Shown here in pieces: positions 15,317 to 24,654 of a stretch of 64,000 nt of DNA (position 1 is its first letter; every line of letters begins with the position of its first letter). Below the pieces are notes generated by a model that was not told the origin of the DNA, searched no databases, and saw only the letters and a list, made by a program, of their open reading frames with translations. Where the stretch lies: contig NZ_WARX01000026.1 in NCBI RefSeq assembly GCF_009720385.1, positions 110,651 through 174,650 on the forward strand. The letters are read 5' to 3'. This DNA is from Catellatospora vulcania (lineage in GTDB: Bacteria; Actinomycetota; Actinomycetes; Mycobacteriales; Micromonosporaceae). Made by a program: the position numbers and the translations under genes.

Positions 15317-15691
15317 TCAGGCGCTCCGTGTCTCGTAGGCAGCCCGGCTGGCCTCGATGTGCGGAACGTGTTCGATGGCCCAGCCGGCCAGCGCCAGCGC
15401 GGGCGGAATCAGGCTCTTGCCGGTGACTGTCAGCGCATACTCCACCCGCGGCGGCACCTCCGCGAACACCGACCTGGCCACCAGCCCGTCGCGCTCCAGG
15501 TTGCGCAGGGTCAGCGTCAGCATGCGCTGGGAGATGCCCGGTATCTGCTGGTGCAGCTCAGTGAAGCGGAGCGTGCCCCGATCGAGGGTCGCCACGATGA
15601 GCAGCGTCCACTTGTTACAGATCTGGTCCAGGATCGCCCGGATCCTCTGACCGCCGTCTCCACGGATCATGCACGTGTGCTCGTAGTCCAT
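15317..15691 (-). CDS. HxlR family winged-helix regulator
   Basis: A 124-residue regulator with the full HxlR text: ILDQICNKWTLLIVATLDRGTLRFTELHQQIPGISQRMLTLTLRNLERDGLVARSVFAEVPPRVEYALT. The Cys in QICNKW is at the position that is redox-active in some family members (such as HypR and QorR), so thiol or quinone sensing is possible. ATG at 15691 has AGGGGG 6 nt upstream. Divergent from a DoxX-like gene, its presumed target, with a palindrome in the gap. Confidence 0.9.
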   Translation of the reverse strand: MDYEHTCMIRGDGGQRIRAILDQICNKWTLLIVATLDRGTLRFTELHQQIPGISQRMLTLTLRNLERDGLVARSVFAEVPPRVEYALTVTGKSLIPPALALAGWAIEHVPHIEASRAAYETRSA

Positions 15692-15769
15692 GACAACCCC
15701 CTGTGCCTCACGCACACACGTGTGCCTTTTGTAAGCCGTTCCACGGTGACGCATCATGTAGCAACTTCC

Positions 15770-15784
15770 GGATGGTAACCATCC
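15770..15784. promoter_or_regulatory. Palindrome between HxlR and DoxX genes
   Basis: GGATGGT-A-ACCATCC is a perfect 15-bp palindrome 36 bp before the DoxX ATG. CACACGTGTG at 15715-15724 is a second perfect palindrome, close to the HxlR start. Both are operator candidates for the HxlR regulator. Confidence 0.55.
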
Positions 15785-15819
15785 TGGTCACCGTCATGTT
15801 CTCGCCCCGAGGGAGCACC

Positions 15820-16185
15820 ATGGAACTCGCCTACTGGATCGTCGCGGGACTGCTCGCGGTGTTCTACCTGTACGCCGGAGGCATGAAGGTCGCCCGGAGT
15901 CAGGAACAGCTCCAGCCCATGATGGGCTGGGTCGACCGCGTCCCGATGCCGCTGGTCCGGACCATCGGCGTGCTGGAGATCCTCGGCGCGGCCGGGTTGA
16001 TCCTGCCGCCGCTGACCGGGATCGCGACCTGGCTCGCCGCCGCCGCCGCGATCGGCCTCTTCCTGATCCAGGTCGGCGGCATCGCGGTCCACCTGTCCCG
16101 TGGCGAGGCCCGCCTGATCGGGCTCAACATCGCACTGCTCGTGACTGCCGCCGCGACGATCTGGCTTGGCACGATCTGGCTTTGA
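15820..16185 (+). CDS. DoxX-like membrane protein
   Basis: A 121-residue protein with four helices, DoxX-like family: YWIVAGLLAVFYLYAGGMKV, then MMGWVDRVPMPLVRTIGVLEILGAAGLILPPLTG, then two further helices. ATG at 15820 has GAGGGAG 5-11 nt upstream. The upstream extension of the frame is not coding. DoxX-like genes paired with HxlR regulators are common in actinobacteria and usually respond to oxidants or electrophiles. A paralogue-like pair with a TetR regulator lies at 9860-11043. Confidence 0.82.
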   Translation: MELAYWIVAGLLAVFYLYAGGMKVARSQEQLQPMMGWVDRVPMPLVRTIGVLEILGAAGLILPPLTGIATWLAAAAAIGLFLIQVGGIAVHLSRGEARLIGLNIALLVTAAATIWLGTIWL

Positions 16186-16433
16186 GGCGTCCCGACCGCC
16201 GCCCGACGGCCACGACCAGCCGAAACAGGCCCTCGACGGTCACCGCCAGGTGATCCGGCCGAGGACGTCAGCCTGCGCTCGCACAGACCGAGGAGCTGCG
16301 CGACGCCCTCGCCGCCGTATGACGCCGTCGACCTGGCAGAACGTGTCCGGCTCATCACGTGACGCCGGGACCCGGCTCCCGCGTGAGGCAGACCAGGAGT
16401 CGCGCCGCCGCACCACAACCCGCCCCGGCCGGT

Positions 16434-18503
16434 TCAGTACGCGGTCTCGCCGGTCAGGCCGAAGAAGTCGTGCCACTTCGCGCCGCCGAGGAAGCCGGTG
16501 CCGGTGGACAGCCCGACGTACACGTCGTTGAGCGGGTCGCCGGTGAAGACCACGATGTCGTCCTTGCGGTCGCCGTTGACGTCGGCCAGGTAGGGGAACT
16601 CTCCCGCGGTGCAGAAGAAGTCGTTCCACTTGACCGTGGTGCCGACGAACGCCGAGCCGTTCGAGACGGCCGCGTACACGTCGGCGTCGGCGTTGCAGGT
16701 GAACGTGACGATGTCGGCCTTGCCATCGCCGTTGACGTCACCGACCCGGGGTGACTCGCCGCTGACGGCGAACAGGTCGTGCCACTTGGCGGCCGGGCCG
16801 AACCCGGTGCCGGTGGACAGGCTCACGATCACGTCGGCGGCCGTGGCGGGCCCCTGCGTGAACGTGATCAGATCGTCCCTGCCGTCGCCGTTGACGTCGC
16901 CGAGCGCCGGGAACTCCCCGGCCGGGGCGAAGAACTCGTGCCACTTGACCGTGGTGCCGCTGAACGACGTCCCGGTGGACAGGGCCACGTACACGTCGGC
17001 GGCGGCGTCGTGGGTGAAGGTGACGATGTCGTCCCTGCCGTCGCCGTTCACGTCGCCGACCGCCGGGATCTCGTTGCCGAGGGCGAACCAGTCGTGCCAT
17101 TTCACGCCTGGTCCGAAGCCGGCGCCGGTGGAGCGGGCCACGTACACGTCGCCGTTGCCGTGTACGAACGTGATCGCGTCGGCGCGGCCGTCGCCGTCGA
17201 CGTCACCGGTCAGCGGGGTCTCCCCCGCCGGGGCGAAGAAGTCGTGCCACTTGGCGCCGCCGGCGAAGCCGTTTCCGGTGCTGGCGGCGACGTGCACGTC
17301 GGCGAGGGTGTTCTGGGTGAACGTCACGATGTCGTCGCGGCCGTCGCCGGTGACGTCGGTCGGCGACCCGGCGAACATGCCGCCGCCGGTGAGCCGGACC
17401 CGCATCAGGTACACGTTGTACGGATCCCACTGCGACATGGTGAAGTACAGCCACGGGCTGTTCGACGCGGCCGACCAGGGGTGCAGGAACGCCCCGTAGA
17501 GCCCGGGGTAGGCCGCGCCGGTGGCGATGACCTCCTCCGGTCCCCACGGTCCGGTGATCGACGGCGCGGTGCGCAGCACGATCGCGGCCCGCGACTCGTT
17601 GAGGTATGCCATGACGTACCGGCCGAGGTACCGGCTGTACTGCACGGACACCTCGCTGACCGGCCCCGGCGCGATCACCGCCGACACCCACTGGTCGGTG
17701 ACCCAGGTCGCCCCGTTCCAGTAGCGCCACGCAGCGATGTCGAGGACCTGCCCCTCGGGCACCCGGGACAGGTAGGCCGACCCGAAGCGCCCGTTGGGCG
17801 TGCCGATCATGTACACGAAGCCCTGCTCGCGGACGAAGGCCCCCATCTGGAACCGGTTGTCCCAGGCCGGGGTGTTGTTCCAGCGCGCGGTGGGATGCTT
17901 GACCCAGGTCTGGCCGTTGATGTCGGAGTACGCGATGCCGGAGTAGTTGGTGTACCACCGGCCCGGCTCGCCCCAGTTGCGCACGGACATGTAATGCATG
18001 AACTGGCGGTTGCCCACCGAGATGCCCGCGGTCGGGATGACCGTCATCTCGTCGAAGTTGATCTGCTTGCAGGGCAGCAGCGTGCCGGCGTGACCGGCCC
18101 GGTCCAGTACCGCGTTGTCGAAGGTCATGCCGTCGGCCAGCTCGCGGTCGGTGCTGCGGACCAGGGTGTTGCAGCGCCAGTCGATGGTCGCGCCGTTGCC
18201 GACGCCGCCACCGGGCCCGGTCCACCCGTTGCCGAACGTGTCCCCGAACGCGGTCAGGATCTGCCCGGACCCGTTGTCCCACATGATGCCCAGGTCGGTG
18301 GCCTTGAGCTGCCACCTGGTGTCGGTGGCGTTCATCGACGCGGGCCCGGTGAGCTTGGCGATGCGCTGCGCCGGGGACGCGGCCACCGCCGCGGGAGCCG
18401 CCGCTGGTGCGGCGGGTGCGGCCGGGGCCGACCCCGCTGCCGGGGCGGCGACGCCGACCGGCAGCAGGATCGCCGCGGCGATCAGGAGGGGCAGACGCCT
18501 CAC
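16434..18503 (-). CDS. Secreted DUF4185 (GH183-type) domain fused to FG-GAP repeats
   Basis: A 689-residue secreted protein. Residues 1-30 are a signal peptide. Residues about 48-370 match DUF4185, seen in [28 protein letters not shown] and [12 protein letters not shown], with further WTYY-like propeller strands. DUF4185 proteins were reported as endo-D-arabinofuranases founding CAZy family GH183 (recalled, not checked). Acidic candidates are Asp70 and Asp88. Residues about 377-689 are six FG-GAP repeats with DxNGDGxxD calcium loops, nearly the same as in the two upstream genes. GTG at 18503 overlaps the upstream stop by 4 nt (GTGA). It is the last gene of the three-gene operon. The long upstream frame is the shadow of the amidase gene repeats. 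Confidence 0.85.
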   Translation of the reverse strand: MRRLPLLIAAAILLPVGVAAPAAGSAPAAPAAPAAAPAAVAASPAQRIAKLTGPASMNATDTRWQLKATDLGIMWDNGSGQILTAFGDTFGNGWTGPGGGVGNGATIDWRCNTLVRSTDRELADGMTFDNAVLDRAGHAGTLLPCKQINFDEMTVIPTAGISVGNRQFMHYMSVRNWGEPGRWYTNYSGIAYSDINGQTWVKHPTARWNNTPAWDNRFQMGAFVREQGFVYMIGTPNGRFGSAYLSRVPEGQVLDIAAWRYWNGATWVTDQWVSAVIAPGPVSEVSVQYSRYLGRYVMAYLNESRAAIVLRTAPSITGPWGPEEVIATGAAYPGLYGAFLHPWSAASNSPWLYFTMSQWDPYNVYLMRVRLTGGGMFAGSPTDVTGDGRDDIVTFTQNTLADVHVAASTGNGFAGGAKWHDFFAPAGETPLTGDVDGDGRADAITFVHGNGDVYVARSTGAGFGPGVKWHDWFALGNEIPAVGDVNGDGRDDIVTFTHDAAADVYVALSTGTSFSGTTVKWHEFFAPAGEFPALGDVNGDGRDDLITFTQGPATAADVIVSLSTGTGFGPAAKWHDLFAVSGESPRVGDVNGDGKADIVTFTCNADADVYAAVSNGSAFVGTTVKWNDFFCTAGEFPYLADVNGDRKDDIVVFTGDPLNDVYVGLSTGTGFLGGAKWHDFFGLTGETAY
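16437..17372 (-). repeat. FG-GAP repeat module, copy A
   Basis: Six tandem units of about 49 residues, each opening with GDVNGDGxxDIxTFT and closing with KWHDxFAxxGE. The unit order matches copies B (18503-19447) and C (20635-21580): the fifth unit is always the Cys-containing [18 protein letters not shown] one. This implies duplication of the whole block, not independent unit gain. Confidence 0.9.
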
Positions 18504-20608
18504 AGCGTCGTCTCTCCGTTGAGGCCGAAGAAGTCGTGCCACTTCGCGCCGCCCAGGAATCCGGTGCCGGTGGACAGGCCCACGTACACGTCGTTGAGCG
18601 AGCCCTTGGTGAACACGATGATGTCGTCCTTGCCGTCGCCGTTGAAGTCGCCGAGGAACGGGAACTCCCCCGCGGTGCAGAAGAAGTCGTTCCACTTCAC
18701 CGTCGTGCCGACGAACACCGAGCCGTTGGACACCGCGGCGTACACGTCGGCGTCGGCGTTGCAGGTGAACGTGACGATGTCGTCCTTGCCGTCGCCGTTG
18801 ACGTCGCCGACCCGGGGCAGTTCGGCGCCGACCGCGAACAGGTCGTGCCACTTCAGCCCGGGGCCGAACGAGCTGCCGTTGGACAGCCCCACGATCACGT
18901 CGGCGGCGGCGGCCGCACCCTGCGTGAACGTGATCAGGTCGTCCTTGCCGTCACCGTTGACGTCGCCGACCGCCGGGTACTCGTTGGCCGGGGAGAAGAA
19001 CTCGTGCCACTTGATCCCCGCGCCGAACGACGAGCCGTTGGACAGCGCCACGAACACGTCGCCGGCGGCGTCGTGGGTGAAGGTGATGATGTCGTCCTTG
19101 CCGTCGCCGTTGACGTCGCCGACGGCCGGGACCTCAGCGCCGGGGGCGAACCAGTCGTGCCACTTCGCGCCGCCCAGGAAGCCGGTGCCGGTGGACAGGG
19201 CCACGTAGACGTCGCCCGCCGCGGTGCCCGTGGTGCCGTGCGTGAACGCGACGATGTCGTCCTTGCCGTCGCCGTTGAAGTCGCCGGTCAGCGGGGTCTC
19301 GCCGGTCAGCGCGAAGAAGTCGTTCCACTTCACCGAGGTGCCCGCGAAGCCGCTGCCGGTCGACGGCGACACGTACACGTCGGCCAGCGAGCCGTGCGTG
19401 AACGTGACGATGTCGTCCTTGCCGTCGCCGCTGAAGTCGGTCGGCGAGCCCGCAAAGTACTTGCCGCCGGTGCCGCCGCCGGAGTTGACCAGCGACATGT
19501 AGTAGTTCCAGTTCCAGTGCGGGCCCGGGTCGGTGTGGTCGTTGCCCGGCATCTCGTTGTGGCCCTTGATGTGGGCGCGGTCGCGCGGGATGCCGAACTT
19601 GCCGGTCAGGTGCCGGGTCAGCGCCGCCGAGGAGCGGTACATCGCGTCGGTGAACCAGGCCGGGTTGTCGACGAAGCCCTCGTGCTCGATGCCCAGCGCG
19701 TACGGGTTGGCCGAGCGGGCGTGGTAGGCGGTGTCGCCGTCGCGCACCATCTGGGTGACCTCGCCGTTGCTGGACTTCACCACGTAGTGGGCGCTGACGC
19801 CCGCGGACGGGTTCTGGAACCAGCTCACCGTGCCCGCGTACGAGCCCTGGGTGACGTGGATGACCACGGTGGTGATCGCCGACGAGCGGCCCGCGCCGTA
19901 ATTGCCCCCTGCGGCGGAGATCCACCGGGCGGGCGGGTACTCGGGCAGCGCGGCCGCCGCGGCGAGCGGGGCAGCGCCGGTCGAGGCAGACGCGCCTGCT
20001 CCGGCGGGAGCGACCGTGGCGTAGCGGCCGAGCTGCGGCTTGACCGCCGCGCCCTTGACGGCGATCACCTCGCCGTTCTCGGCGCGGCCGGACAGGCCCG
20101 TGCCGAGCAGGTCGTACACGTGGTCGGCGTAGAGGCGCGCGGTCGCGTCCTCGGTCGCGGCGGAGTAGCGGGCGACGACCGGATACCATGCCGCGAGCCG
20201 GTTGCGGTCGGCGGCGCGCAGGCCCAGGTCGTCGGCGTACGCGCGCAGCACCGCCGCAGCGCCGTGGATGTTGGCGGCGGTGTCGGCCTTCAGCCGCGCC
20301 ACGGCCTGCCCGGTGAGCTTGGCGGCCAGGGGAAGGCTGCTGTTGCCGGGGTTGTCGGCCAGGTGCATGACGCCGTAGCCGTTGGCGGCGCTGGGCGCGC
20401 CGTCGTGGCCGTCGAGGCGGCTCTCGCCGTATCCGATGGCGACGAGCAGGTCACGGGGCACGCCGGAGGTGGCGGCGGCGTGGTCGAAGGCAGCGGCGAT
20501 CGGCGGCTGCGGCGCGGGGGCCGCGACGGCGGGGGTGCCCGCGGCGAGCAGCGCGGCGGCGAGCGTCACGCCGAGCAGGGCCGCCCGGTGGGGCGTACGG
20601 GATGGCAT
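18500..20608 (-). CDS. Secreted SLT-like plus Amidase_2 protein with FG-GAP repeats
   Basis: A 702-residue secreted cell-wall hydrolase. After the signal peptide (1-30), residues 36-170 look like a lytic-transglycosylase/lysozyme fold, with Glu62 in [14 protein letters not shown] as the catalytic candidate. Residues about 240-375 are an N-acetylmuramoyl-L-alanine amidase (Amidase_2): VVIHVTQG with His251, [17 protein letters not shown], and [18 protein letters not shown] with His350 and Asp360 as zinc ligands. Residues about 385-702 are six FG-GAP repeats. ATG at 20608 has AGAGGA 6 nt upstream; an ATG at 20632 overlapping the upstream stop is an alternative. The stop overlaps the start of the DUF4185 gene. 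It cuts the amide bond between MurNAc and the stem peptide. Confidence 0.88.
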   Translation of the reverse strand: MPSRTPHRAALLGVTLAAALLAAGTPAVAAPAPQPPIAAAFDHAAATSGVPRDLLVAIGYGESRLDGHDGAPSAANGYGVMHLADNPGNSSLPLAAKLTGQAVARLKADTAANIHGAAAVLRAYADDLGLRAADRNRLAAWYPVVARYSAATEDATARLYADHVYDLLGTGLSGRAENGEVIAVKGAAVKPQLGRYATVAPAGAGASASTGAAPLAAAAALPEYPPARWISAAGGNYGAGRSSAITTVVIHVTQGSYAGTVSWFQNPSAGVSAHYVVKSSNGEVTQMVRDGDTAYHARSANPYALGIEHEGFVDNPAWFTDAMYRSSAALTRHLTGKFGIPRDRAHIKGHNEMPGNDHTDPGPHWNWNYYMSLVNSGGGTGGKYFAGSPTDFSGDGKDDIVTFTHGSLADVYVSPSTGSGFAGTSVKWNDFFALTGETPLTGDFNGDGKDDIVAFTHGTTGTAAGDVYVALSTGTGFLGGAKWHDWFAPGAEVPAVGDVNGDGKDDIITFTHDAAGDVFVALSNGSSFGAGIKWHEFFSPANEYPAVGDVNGDGKDDLITFTQGAAAAADVIVGLSNGSSFGPGLKWHDLFAVGAELPRVGDVNGDGKDDIVTFTCNADADVYAAVSNGSVFVGTTVKWNDFFCTAGEFPFLGDFNGDGKDDIIVFTKGSLNDVYVGLSTGTGFLGGAKWHDFFGLNGETTL
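18503..19447 (-). repeat. FG-GAP repeat module, copy B
   Basis: Six units with the same order as copies A and C. By eye it is closest to copy C. Most differences are Lys-for-Arg changes in the DGKDD/DGRDD calcium loops. Confidence 0.9.
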
Positions 20609-20631
20609 GGTGGTCCTCTCGGGGGTGGTCA

Positions 20632-22080
20632 TCAGAGGGTGGTCTCGCCGGTCAGGCCGAAGAAGTCGTGCCACTTCGCGCCGCCCAGGAAGCCGGTGCC
20701 GGTGGACAGGCCGACGTACACGTCGTTGGTGGCGGCCTTGGTGAAGACGATGATGTCGTCCTTGCCGTCGCCGTTGACGTCGCCGAGGATCGGGAACTCG
20801 CCTGCGGTGCAGAAGAAGTCGTTCCACTTGACGGTGGTGCCGGTGAACGCCGAACCGTTGGACACGGCGGCGTAGACGTCGGCGTCGGCGTTGCAGGTGA
20901 ACGTCACGATGTCGTCCTTGCCGTCGCCGTTGACGTCGCCGACCCGGGGCAGTTCCGCGCCGACCGCGAACAGGTCGTGCCACTTCAGCCCGGGGCCGAA
21001 GGAGCTGCCGTTGGACAGTCCGACGATCACGTCGGCGGCGGTCGCCGGGCCCTGGGTGAAGGTGATGATGTCGTCCCTGCCGTCGCCGTTGACGTCGCCG
21101 ACGGCCGGGTACTCCCCGGCCGGGGCGAAGAACTCGTGCCACTTGACCCCGGCGCCGAACGAGGAGCCGTTGGACAGGGCCACGAACACGTCACCGGCGG
21201 GGTTGTGGGTGAACGTGATGATGTCGTCCCTGCCGTCGCCGTTGACGTCGCCGACCGCCGGGACCTCAGCGCCGGGGGCGAACCAGTCGTGCCACTTCGC
21301 GCCGCCCAGGAAGCCGGTGCCGGTGGACAGCGCCACGTACACGTCGCCCGCCGCGGTGCCGGTCGAGCCGTGGGTGAACGCGACGATGTCGTCCCTGCCG
21401 TCGCCGTTGAAGTCACCGGCCAGCGCGGTCTCGCCGCCGAGGGCGAAGAAGTCGTTCCACTTCACCGAGGTGCCGGCGAAGGCGCTGCCGGTGGAGGGCG
21501 CGACGTACACGTCGGCGAGGGCGTTCTGGGTGAACGTCGCGATGTCGTCGCGGCCGTCGCCGTTGACGTCGGTGGACGCGGCGGCGGCTGTCTCGGCGAC
21601 CCGCCGGGCTTCGGCCATCAGGCTGCGGGCCTTGGCCTCGACCTGGTCGTAGCGGTCGGGGAAGCCGGAGCGCTGCACGCACTGGGCGACCTGCCCGGCG
21701 CGGTAGCCGGGGTTGTCGCGGGCGCAGACGACCGCGCGGGTGAAGTACTGGGTCGAGGCGTAGACCACGTCCATGATCTGTTCCGGGGTGCCCCAGCCGT
21801 AGTCCCAGCGCTGCTGGAACACGCCCAGCGACGACTTGTCGCCGCAGGGCAGGTTGTTCATGTGGGACTCGACCCAGCCGGCTTCGAAGCCGGACAGCAT
21901 GACCTTGTCGCTGACGTTCAGGCTGCGGGCGACCCGGTGCACGATGACGATCACCGCGGGGTCGTGGCCGGCCGGTATCGAGGTGCAGGCGGCGTATGCC
22001 GCCGCGGGCTGGACCGCGACGACCGCGGCTGCGGCGGCCAGGCCGGACAGGACGAGGCCGGTGAGGGTACGGCGGATCAT
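20632..22080 (-). CDS. Secreted lysozyme-like protein with FG-GAP repeats
   Basis: A 482-residue secreted protein and first gene of the operon. Residues 1-30 are a signal peptide. Residues about 40-160 resemble the transglycosylase/lysozyme-like fold found in many actinobacterial secreted proteins: [19 protein letters not shown] with Glu71 as catalytic candidate, then [19 protein letters not shown]. Residues about 167-482 are six FG-GAP repeats. The ATG at 22080 is preferred over 22086 because GGAGGA then lies 6 nt upstream. The stop overlaps or lies 24 nt before the amidase start. Predicted to cleave the glycan backbone. A promoter is visible at 22165-22193. Confidence 0.82.
   Translation of the reverse strand: MIRRTLTGLVLSGLAAAAAVVAVQPAAAYAACTSIPAGHDPAVIVIVHRVARSLNVSDKVMLSGFEAGWVESHMNNLPCGDKSSLGVFQQRWDYGWGTPEQIMDVVYASTQYFTRAVVCARDNPGYRAGQVAQCVQRSGFPDRYDQVEAKARSLMAEARRVAETAAAASTDVNGDGRDDIATFTQNALADVYVAPSTGSAFAGTSVKWNDFFALGGETALAGDFNGDGRDDIVAFTHGSTGTAAGDVYVALSTGTGFLGGAKWHDWFAPGAEVPAVGDVNGDGRDDIITFTHNPAGDVFVALSNGSSFGAGVKWHEFFAPAGEYPAVGDVNGDGRDDIITFTQGPATAADVIVGLSNGSSFGPGLKWHDLFAVGAELPRVGDVNGDGKDDIVTFTCNADADVYAAVSNGSAFTGTTVKWNDFFCTAGEFPILGDVNGDGKDDIIVFTKAATNDVYVGLSTGTGFLGGAKWHDFFGLTGETTL
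20635..21580 (-). repeat. FG-GAP repeat module, copy C
   Basis: Six units in the same order as copies A and B. The three copies stay similar enough at the DNA level that runs of tens of bases are identical, which points to recent duplication or gene conversion. Confidence 0.9.
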
Positions 22081-22164
22081 GGGCATTCCTCCGGGGGTGG
22101 TGAGGTCGCCTGTTCAGAAGGGGGACGCCACGGCTTCGGGGCGGCGTGAAATCGATTCCAGCGA

Positions 22165-22193
22165 AACTTACCGCCGTCCCATATAGGCGTCAA
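22165..22193 (-). promoter_or_regulatory. Promoter of the three-gene lytic operon
   Basis: On the minus strand TTGACG (22193-22188) and TAAGTT (22170-22165) are separated by 17 nt. They lie inside a roughly 90-bp AT-rich patch (22145-22235) that stands out from the surroundings. The 5' leader would be about 78 nt. The -10 region overlaps GCGAAACTTAC, which resembles GAAACTTTC-type LacI sites seen before sugar hydrolase genes (weak). Confidence 0.5.
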
Positions 22194-22259
22194 GAAATGA
22201 ATCTACATAAACGAGATTCGATCAATAGGTTTCCCGCACATGCCCCGGAGACGGCGAAC

Positions 22260-22301
22260 GGCGGCCCCCGAAGGGAACCGCCGATCAGGTCCTACGGACC
22301 T
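22260..22301 (-). terminator. Double hairpin after GH3 gene
   Basis: GGCGG (22260-22264) with CCGCC (22278-22282) encloses CCC-gaa-GGG, and AGGTCC (22287-22292) with GGACCT (22296-22301) forms a second small hairpin at the GH3 stop. Likely terminator of the LacI-GH3 transcript. Confidence 0.5.
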
Positions 22302-24583
22302 CAGACGACCACGGTGAACCCGGCCCGTTGCAGGTCCTCGACCCGTGACGACGGGCCCACCCGCAGCTCGAACTCGCCCGGCTCGACCACCCGCGCGCCC
22401 CGCGCGTCCACGATGGAGCAGGCCGACACCGGCACCTCCAGCTCGACCAGGCAGGTCTCCCCCGGCGCCACCGTCACCTGCCGGTAGGCCTTCAGCTCCT
22501 GCTCCGCCCAGGTCACCGAGGTCACCGTGTCGCTGACGTACACCTGCACGGTCTCGACCGCCGGCCGCGCGCCGGTGTTGCGCAACTGCACCTGCGCCCG
22601 CACCGTGTCACTCGTGCCCACGGTCGGCGTCAGCACCCGCAGGCCCGAGTACTCCACCGTGGTGTAGCTCAGGCCCTGCCCGAACGCGAACGCCGGGGCC
22701 TGCGTCAGGTCGGCGTAGCGGTGCCCGTGCTGGCCGCGCACCTGGTTGTAGTACGTCGGCTGCTGCCCGGCGTGCCGGGCGAAGGAGATCGGCAGCCGGC
22801 CGGTCGGCTCGATCAGCCCCAGCAGCAGCTCGGCGACCGCACGACCGCCGCGCATGCCGGGGTTGGCGGCGTACACGATGGCGGCCGCGTTCAGCGCCGA
22901 CGGCGGCAGCACCAGCGGCTTGGAGCTCAGCAGCACCACGATCAGCGGCTTGCCCGTCGCGGCCAGCGCGTCGAGCAGTGCCACCTGACCGCCCACGAGT
23001 TCGAGCGTGGCGGTCGAGCGGTACTCGCCGACCAGCTCGATCCGGTCGCCGACCACGGCGACCACGTAGTCGGCCCGGCTCGCGTCGGCCACCGCCGCCG
23101 CGATCAGCGCCTCGTCGACCGCGGCGGGCAGAGCGACGTCGGGGCGCGGCTGCCCGTCGGGGAAGAACTCACCTTCGGGGTCCGGCCCGGTGACGACGAT
23201 GTCCGCGCCGCGGGCGTGGGTGACCGTCCAGCCGTCCGGGGCGATCTCCCGCAAGCCGTCGAGCACGGTCGTGATCATCTCGCGGGGGTGGCCGTCGGGC
23301 AGCCACTCGGCCTGGCCGGACGCGCCGGCCCAGTCGCCGAGCTGGGTGTGCGGGTCGTCGGCGTTGGGGCCGACGATCGCGATGGTGCGCGCCGGTCCGT
23401 CCGTGGCGGCGCGACCGTCCGGCCCGGCCGTCAGGCCCCCGGCCAGCGGCAGCGTGCCGTCGTTGCGCAGCAGCACCAGCGAGCGCCGGGCGACCTCCAG
23501 GTTCACCTCGGCGTGCGCGGCGATGCCGATGACCTCGGCCTGACGGGCGGCGTCGGGGTGGCGCGGGTTCTCGAACAGGCCCAGCTCGAACTTCAGGGTG
23601 AGGATGCGGGTGACCGCCGCGTCCAGGTCCGACTCCTCCAGCAGGCCCTTGGCGACGGCGTCCTGGGCTCCGTCGAAGAAGTCGGGCGTGGTCATCACCA
23701 TGTCGTTGCCCGCCTTCACCGCGGCCGCGGAGGCGGCCGTGAAGTCGGGGAAGATGTGCTGCTCCCAGACCATGCGCCCGACGTTGTCCCAGTCGGTGAC
23801 CAGGGTGCCCCGGTAGTCCCACTCGCCGCGCAGCACCTCGTTGAGCAGCCAGTCGTTCACGGTGACGGGGACGCCGTCCATCGACTGGTAGCCGAGCATG
23901 AAGGTGCGGCAGCCCTCGCGGGCCACCCGCTCGAACGGCGGCAGGAACCACGAGCGCAGCTTGCGCCGCGAGATGTCGGCCTCGCTGGCGTCGCGGCCGC
24001 CCTGCGTCTCGGAGTAGCCCGCGAAGTGCTTCGCGCAGGCCAGGATCGCCGTCGGGTCGTCCAGTCCGCCGCCCTGGTAGCCGCGCACCATCGCCGAGGC
24101 GAACTCGCCGATGAGGAACGGGTCCTCGCCGAACGTCTCGCTGACCCGGCCCCAGCGCAGGTCCCGGGCGATACACAGCACCGGCGAGAAGGTCCAGTGC
24201 ACGCCGGTGGCGGCGACCTCGACGGCGGTGATCCGGGCGACCTGCTCGATGAGCGCGGCGTCCCAGGTCGCCGCCATGCCCAGCTGGGTCGGGAAGATCG
24301 TCGCGCCGGTCCAGAACGAGTGGCCGTGGATGCAGTCCTCGGCGACCAGCAGCGGGATGCCCAACCGGGTGCGCCCGGCCAGGTCCGCCGCCTCGCGGAC
24401 CCGCTCGGGCGAGCCGTGCAGGATCGAGCCGACGTGGAACTCCTCGACCAGGTGGCGTACGCCGTCGCGGGCGGTGAGCTGGAGCATCTGCCCGACCTTC
24501 TCCGGCAGGGTCATCCGCCCGACGAGGTCGGCGACGCGCTGCTCGGTCGGCAGCGTGGGGTCGAGGTACGGCAGGGACGACAC
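22301..24583 (-). CDS. GH3 family beta-glucosidase/exo-hydrolase
   Basis: A 760-residue cytoplasmic enzyme (no signal peptide). The N-terminal (beta/alpha)8 domain includes GIPLLVAEDCIHGHSF, KHFAGY (Lys185-His186) and GTLVTDWDNV with nucleophile Asp264. The alpha/beta sandwich domain follows (about 370-600), then an Fn3-like C-terminal domain (about 650-760, TVQVYVSDTVTSV.WAEQELKAY). It removes terminal beta-D-glucose (or xylose) from oligosaccharides. GTG at 24583 has AAAGGA 7 nt upstream. It lies 71 nt downstream of the LacI gene on the same strand, so the two form one operon. The shared operator with the GH64 gene suggests laminari-oligosaccharides as substrate. Confidence 0.92.
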   Translation of the reverse strand: MSSLPYLDPTLPTEQRVADLVGRMTLPEKVGQMLQLTARDGVRHLVEEFHVGSILHGSPERVREAADLAGRTRLGIPLLVAEDCIHGHSFWTGATIFPTQLGMAATWDAALIEQVARITAVEVAATGVHWTFSPVLCIARDLRWGRVSETFGEDPFLIGEFASAMVRGYQGGGLDDPTAILACAKHFAGYSETQGGRDASEADISRRKLRSWFLPPFERVAREGCRTFMLGYQSMDGVPVTVNDWLLNEVLRGEWDYRGTLVTDWDNVGRMVWEQHIFPDFTAASAAAVKAGNDMVMTTPDFFDGAQDAVAKGLLEESDLDAAVTRILTLKFELGLFENPRHPDAARQAEVIGIAAHAEVNLEVARRSLVLLRNDGTLPLAGGLTAGPDGRAATDGPARTIAIVGPNADDPHTQLGDWAGASGQAEWLPDGHPREMITTVLDGLREIAPDGWTVTHARGADIVVTGPDPEGEFFPDGQPRPDVALPAAVDEALIAAAVADASRADYVVAVVGDRIELVGEYRSTATLELVGGQVALLDALAATGKPLIVVLLSSKPLVLPPSALNAAAIVYAANPGMRGGRAVAELLLGLIEPTGRLPISFARHAGQQPTYYNQVRGQHGHRYADLTQAPAFAFGQGLSYTTVEYSGLRVLTPTVGTSDTVRAQVQLRNTGARPAVETVQVYVSDTVTSVTWAEQELKAYRQVTVAPGETCLVELEVPVSACSIVDARGARVVEPGEFELRVGPSSRVEDLQRAGFTVVV

Positions 24584-24654
24584 GGGGTTCCTTTCACGGA
24601 CACCGGCGGTGTCCTGGCTGGCGAGGTGCAGGAAGTCCAACGAACCGGAGGCCG

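Noticed and set aside
16186..16433. Plus-strand text EELRDALAAV then, in another frame, YDAVDLAERVRLIT as a decayed gene
   Set aside because: Too short and unassignable; may be a remnant, but evidence is not enough to annotate.
16437..21580. Regularly spaced repeats at first sight like a CRISPR or satellite array
   Set aside because: The roughly 147-bp period is coding FG-GAP units in frame; no short palindromic repeats with unique spacers exist.
22081..22164. Possible c-di-AMP (ydaO-type) riboswitch before the lysozyme-like gene, as such RNAs control wall hydrolases in actinobacteria
   Set aside because: The predicted leader is only about 78 nt and none of the ydaO conserved segments can be found.
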